A stretch of DNA of 64,000 nt. Origin: a virus. The notes under the pieces are model-generated. The model was not told the DNA's origin. It saw only the letters and a program-made list of their open reading frames with translations, and ran no database searches. The stretch lies in the IMG/VR virus record IMGVR_UViG_3300029985_000042, positions 1 through 64,000 of that record. The stretch is one strand, 5' to 3'. This document shows, piece by piece, positions 61,021 through 64,000 of this stretch; the stretch's first letter is position 1, and every line of letters starts with the position of its first letter. Position numbers and translations under genes: made by a program.

Positions 61021-62181
61021 ATGATGAACATTAAAAATATAATTGAAACCGTTGTTTCTCGAATAATCAACGAATCATTCCAAACAGGAGAATATTGGAT
61101 TACTGATGATGGCTCTACTATCTATTGTGATATTGATGTTGGCGACCAAGGACATCAGGGAGTTATTATCGAGCATTGTGCCAGAGAAATTTTATCGCAT
61201 TTTGGAATTGATATTGATGACTCTGGTTTATTAGGAGACCATGAAGAAAGTATTAAAGGAATTCTTATTTCCGATGGAAGATTATCCACCGAAGAAATCG
61301 AAGAGTGGGATAGAAAATCTCCATCTGAAATTATTTTAAGAAAATTAATAGAAGATAAAGTGTATCCTTCCGATAAACAAGCAAGTGAAGCATTGTATAT
61401 TTCATATGGTGGAACTTCAAGTAGAGACCCCCGGGAATATGGCCTAGAATACTTACACTGGAAGATTTCTAAAACATTTAGCAATAGAATGGAAGTTCAG
61501 ACATGGACATTAACCGAAAAAGATTTATCCATTATAGTAAGAGGATTGAACGATATTTGGGAAGACAATTCTGAAGATGATGATATTCCAGAAGATGAAA
61601 GAGATTTGGTAAATATAACGGTCTATAAAACCGGAAAAGTATATCATGACATTCCCCTCTCCGTATTGGAAAAAGGATTGGTATCAAGAGTTATAGGATT
61701 TAGAAAGGAACAACCATGGATGGCGGAAAATATAAATGAAGATTATCATCACTCTCACTCTGACTATAGAATTTTAGAGGGCGACAAACTTATTACCGCA
61801 ATATTCAATGACAACTCCCGCCTACAATTTGAAATACATTTTCGTGATAAAAAGGGAAGAGAAAATAAAGAAAAACATCGGAAGCAAGCCGTCTCAAAAT
61901 GGAAGTCCTTGGCGTCGAAAATCCACAATGAAAGTAAAGAATTAAATGAGGTCGGAAATCAACAAGAACTATCATGGAAAGAATGTTTTTCTCAAGCCTT
62001 GCAAGACCCAGAATTACAAGAATTTATTCGAGATAATCATCATGAGCAAGTCTATCCCCAAGAGGATACCGGGTATGAACAAAAACAAATTTATCCATAT
62101 ATGGAGCCAGACGCATATACTCCACAAGGCTCTTCACAGGTCGGTGGCCACATCGACAGCACTAATATACAGGGAGCATGA
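61021..62181 (+). CDS. Acidic hypothetical protein with leader-like N-terminus
   Basis: A 386-residue protein starting MMNIKNIIETVVSRIINES, a helical leader like that at 32765. The body is acidic (NSEDDDIPEDERD) and contains YGLEYLHWKISKTFSNRMEV; the C-terminus is Gln/Pro/Tyr-rich (YPQEDTGYEQKQIYPYMEP). No catalytic motif is recognised. A late-type motif is adjacent. Either of two adjacent ATGs may be used. Confidence 0.55.
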   Translation: MMNIKNIIETVVSRIINESFQTGEYWITDDGSTIYCDIDVGDQGHQGVIIEHCAREILSHFGIDIDDSGLLGDHEESIKGILISDGRLSTEEIEEWDRKSPSEIILRKLIEDKVYPSDKQASEALYISYGGTSSRDPREYGLEYLHWKISKTFSNRMEVQTWTLTEKDLSIIVRGLNDIWEDNSEDDDIPEDERDLVNITVYKTGKVYHDIPLSVLEKGLVSRVIGFRKEQPWMAENINEDYHHSHSDYRILEGDKLITAIFNDNSRLQFEIHFRDKKGRENKEKHRKQAVSKWKSLASKIHNESKELNEVGNQQELSWKECFSQALQDPELQEFIRDNHHEQVYPQEDTGYEQKQIYPYMEPDAYTPQGSSQVGGHIDSTNIQGA

Positions 62182-62218
62182 ACTACCCACCCGCTAAAGC
62201 AAGTGGGATTTCTTGCCA
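62179..62218 (+). other. Hairpin between convergent genes, possible IS200/IS605-like end
   Basis: CCCAC (62186-62190) and GTGGG (62203-62207) pair around a nested GC-TAAA-GC, followed by ATTTCTTG. From memory the flank GAACTACCCACC...GTGGG.TTCTTG resembles right ends of IS200/IS605-type elements, but no transposase or TnpB is present. It could simply be a terminator. Confidence 0.4.
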
Positions 62219-62226
62219 CGAAGTCG

Positions 62227-62499
62227 TTAAATAAGTCCTTGCAAACTACACTGTCTCTGAATTTCTGTAAATATTACATTTATAGCGTTGGCTAATATTG
62301 GGTCACTGGCTGATTTTGTTAACACGTCATTTAAATATAAATTTACATTCATATTTTGTGCTGTATTACCCGTGGCTAAATTGTAAGGAACAAGCTGGGC
62401 AGTTACTGTTGCTTGCCCTGTTATTGCGGGTGCGCTTATATACAGGGATTGCATCCAATATGTATCATAGGTTTGGCTGATTGAACCGGTTATACTCAT
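62227..62499 (-). CDS. Small structural-type protein
   Basis: A 90-residue minus-strand protein (MSITGSISQTYDTYWMQSLY, ATVTAQLVPYNLATGNTAQN). Beta-rich, similar in composition to tail proteins, downstream of two other minus-strand structural frames. Family not recognised. Confidence 0.5.
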   Translation of the reverse strand: MSITGSISQTYDTYWMQSLYISAPAITGQATVTAQLVPYNLATGNTAQNMNVNLYLNDVLTKSASDPILANAINVIFTEIQRQCSLQGLI

Positions 62500-62501
62500 A
62501 G

Positions 62502-62726
62502 TTAGTTTGTGGTTGGTGGTAAATAGTTATTAATATCTAAATTGAAAAATATACAGGCCGACTCCAAGGTATTAAACCAATACCAACCATTAACTGGATA
62601 ATTATAGAGTGAACTACTTACCGCCAGCAATTGATAGGTTGGACTTAATACTTCGTTGGGAGCATATAATAGTCCAATGGTGCTGTCGGGTTTGTAAAAT
62701 CCTGAGTTATATATTATATTGTTCAT
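62502..62726 (-). CDS. Small structural-type protein
   Basis: A 74-residue minus-strand protein (MNNIIYNSGFYKPDSTIGLL, GWYWFNTLESACIFFNLDIN), 2 bases from the next gene and 9 from the previous one. No known family. Confidence 0.5.
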   Translation of the reverse strand: MNNIIYNSGFYKPDSTIGLLYAPNEVLSPTYQLLAVSSSLYNYPVNGWYWFNTLESACIFFNLDINNYLPPTTN

Positions 62727-62735
62727 AGTATTGTT

Positions 62736-64000
62736 TTATAGAACCAAAGTCCAACCCTTTTCAGTTGCAATGGCTTTTTCACCAGTCGTCAACAGCGAAC
62801 TACCCGGAGTTCCTGTTACGGTTATTGTTTGTCCAGTGGTAGTTGCCAAATTGTTAAATACATTTACTAGTTCGGATTCGGACATTCGTGTGTTTAAATA
62901 TGAAATTGTAAATGCACTTCCGGATAATGGAGCCGAAATAAGTGAGTTACAACCGCCAAATATACTTGCAATATTTGCGGCAGATGAACATGAAATTATA
63001 TTCAGTGCCGGAACTGAATGGAGTGAATTACAACCGTTAAACATACTAATAAAATTTGTTCCGTTAGACGTATTTATAAACGGTATAGTTTTTAAAACTA
63101 AACAATTATTAAACATCTGTAAAAAGTTAGAGCCTGATTGAGTGTTAAATAATGGAACTGACAGTAATGAATAACAACCTTGAACCATAGCGTTAAATGC
63201 GGTTCCTTTTGAGGTATTATATGCGGGAATAGTTTTTAATCCTGCACAATAAGCAGCCATACTGTTAAATGCGGTTCCGTTGGATGTATCCCATAACGGA
63301 AGAGATTGTAATGAATAACAACTACCAAAGCTACCGGCAAAACTAGTCCCATTAGAGGTATTAAGTAATGGCGCAGTTTGCAATGCACTACAACCACTAA
63401 AAAAGTTTTGAAAATTTGACCCTGATTGAGTGTTAAATAATGGAACTGACAGTAATGAATAACAATTTTGAAACATATTTGGAAAGAGTGTGCCAGCCGA
63501 AGTGTTTAATAATGGAACTGCTTTTAATGAATAACAACCGTTAAATGCATTAGTAAAATCGGAAATTTTAGAAGTATTAAACGTCGGGATTGATAGTAAT
63601 GAATAACAATAATAAAATGTCTGGTTGAATGAAAGCCCGTTCGACGTATCAAACAATGGAACTGTTTTTAATGAATAACAATTGGAAAACATGGTTCCAA
63701 AATTTGTAACGTTTGTTGTGCTTGCCGACATTATCAAATTTTGAAAAGAATAACAATTAGTAAACAAACTTCCAAGATTTGTAATACTTCCTATTGATTG
63801 TATATGCGCTCTTTCAAGATAATAATTTATCGCCGTCGATCCTCCTCCTACTGTGTTTTCCCCTATATAAAGAGATGAAAAATTTGGACTTCCAACGGTC
63901 ATATCCAACCAAGTAGTTGTTTGATTTAATGAAGTTTGTGGATATGCGATTTGAAGGTTTATACTGGTCAATGTTCCCGACCCAGATGGAATTACATTTA
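62736..64000 (-). CDS. BspA-like (DUF285) repeat protein, tail-fibre candidate (5' partial)
   Basis: Minus-strand gene whose frame stays open past the window edge (NVIPSGSGTLTSINL upstream of the first visible start-like codon), so the N-terminus is missing. About twelve repeats of ~24 residues with the pattern MFxNCYSLxSVPLFNTSxGxxF form a BspA/DUF285 leucine-rich-like solenoid, known from bacterial surface proteins and mycoplasma lipoproteins. The C-terminus (ISYLNTRMSESELVNVFNNL, TGQTITVTGTPGSSLLTTGE) matches the usual end of such proteins. The neighbours are small structural-type genes, so a host-binding fibre tip is plausible. Confidence 0.7.
   Translation of the reverse strand, partial: NVIPSGSGTLTSINLQIAYPQTSLNQTTTWLDMTVGSPNFSSLYIGENTVGGGSTAINYYLERAHIQSIGSITNLGSLFTNCYSFQNLIMSASTTNVTNFGTMFSNCYSLKTVPLFDTSNGLSFNQTFYYCYSLLSIPTFNTSKISDFTNAFNGCYSLKAVPLLNTSAGTLFPNMFQNCYSLLSVPLFNTQSGSNFQNFFSGCSALQTAPLLNTSNGTSFAGSFGSCYSLQSLPLWDTSNGTAFNSMAAYCAGLKTIPAYNTSKGTAFNAMVQGCYSLLSVPLFNTQSGSNFLQMFNNCLVLKTIPFINTSNGTNFISMFNGCNSLHSVPALNIISCSSAANIASIFGGCNSLISAPLSGSAFTISYLNTRMSESELVNVFNNLATTTGQTITVTGTPGSSLLTTGEKAIATEKGWTLVL
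63133..63177. repeat. 45-bp exact repeat, copy 1
   Basis: Identical to 63421-63465; encodes the same stretch of the DUF285 repeats (CYSLLSVPLFNTQSG). Identity at DNA level suggests recent duplication or gene conversion. Confidence 0.85.
63421..63465. repeat. 45-bp exact repeat, copy 2
   Basis: Identical to 63133-63177, 288 bases apart (exactly 4 x 72, the repeat unit), within the DUF285-type gene. Confidence 0.85.

Noticed and set aside
1-64000. tRNA genes, CRISPR arrays and transposases
   Set aside because: None was recognised by eye; no cloverleaf, regularly spaced direct repeats or transposase motifs were seen. A tRNA search program would be needed to exclude tRNAs fully.

Overview
The window is a 64 kb piece of a large, AT-rich, T4-like tailed-phage genome (Caudoviricetes, myovirus type). 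The evidence is a set of recognisable T4-type virion genes: a gp6-like baseplate wedge protein, terminase large subunit (gp17), portal (gp20), prohead protease (gp21), core scaffold (gp22-like) and major capsid protein (gp23), plus a DnaG/gp61-type primase and a gp46/gp47 recombination nuclease. The host cannot be named. Most genes, including the capsid gene, lack a Shine-Dalgarno sequence, and many promoters sit so close to the start codon that the mRNAs should be leaderless or nearly so. Clear TTGAC/TATAAT-type promoters argue for a host with an ordinary sigma-70.

Layout. 1-15.4 kb: late baseplate and tail-fibre-like genes on the + strand, interrupted by a homing endonuclease that left a duplicated 3' gene end. 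15.4-20.5 kb: GIY-YIG protein, primase, and a single-chain fusion of gp47 (Mre11/SbcD) with gp46 (Rad50/SbcC). 20.5-31 kb: terminase, portal (carrying an HNH intein), three conserved hypothetical genes and the prohead protease. 31-49 kb: an accessory island in which genes have individual sigma-70-like promoters, almost all with a 16-bp spacer. It encodes a GMP reductase/IMPDH-like enzyme, a permuted papain-fold amidase, a nucleotidyltransferase, two methyltransferase-like proteins, a Nudix hydrolase, nicotinamide phosphoribosyltransferase and a NADAR protein, mixed with homing endonucleases. 49-55 kb: minus-strand hypothetical genes and a GIY-YIG gene, then scaffold and capsid. 55-64 kb: a fused nuclease/methyltransferase-like gene behind a 20-bp inverted repeat, two frameshifted genes, further homing endonucleases, and minus-strand structural genes ending in a BspA-like (DUF285) repeat protein cut by the window edge.

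How it fits together. Late genes on both strands are often preceded by TATATTTATA a few bases before the start codon, a probable late promoter. The accessory genes look early or middle. Nudix, NAMPT and NADAR form an NAD+/ADP-ribose module, plausibly for NAD+ salvage and reversal of ADP-ribosylation during infection. The capsid block that is contiguous in T4 (20-21-22-23) is split by about 21 kb. About thirteen homing-type nucleases of at least four folds occupy the window, two of them preceded by paralogous ~50-residue ribbon-helix-helix-like proteins. The most unusual items are the Mre11-Rad50 fusion, the nuclease/methyltransferase-like fusion with its two stand-alone relatives, the RHH+endonuclease modules, and the NAD+/ADP-ribose cluster.
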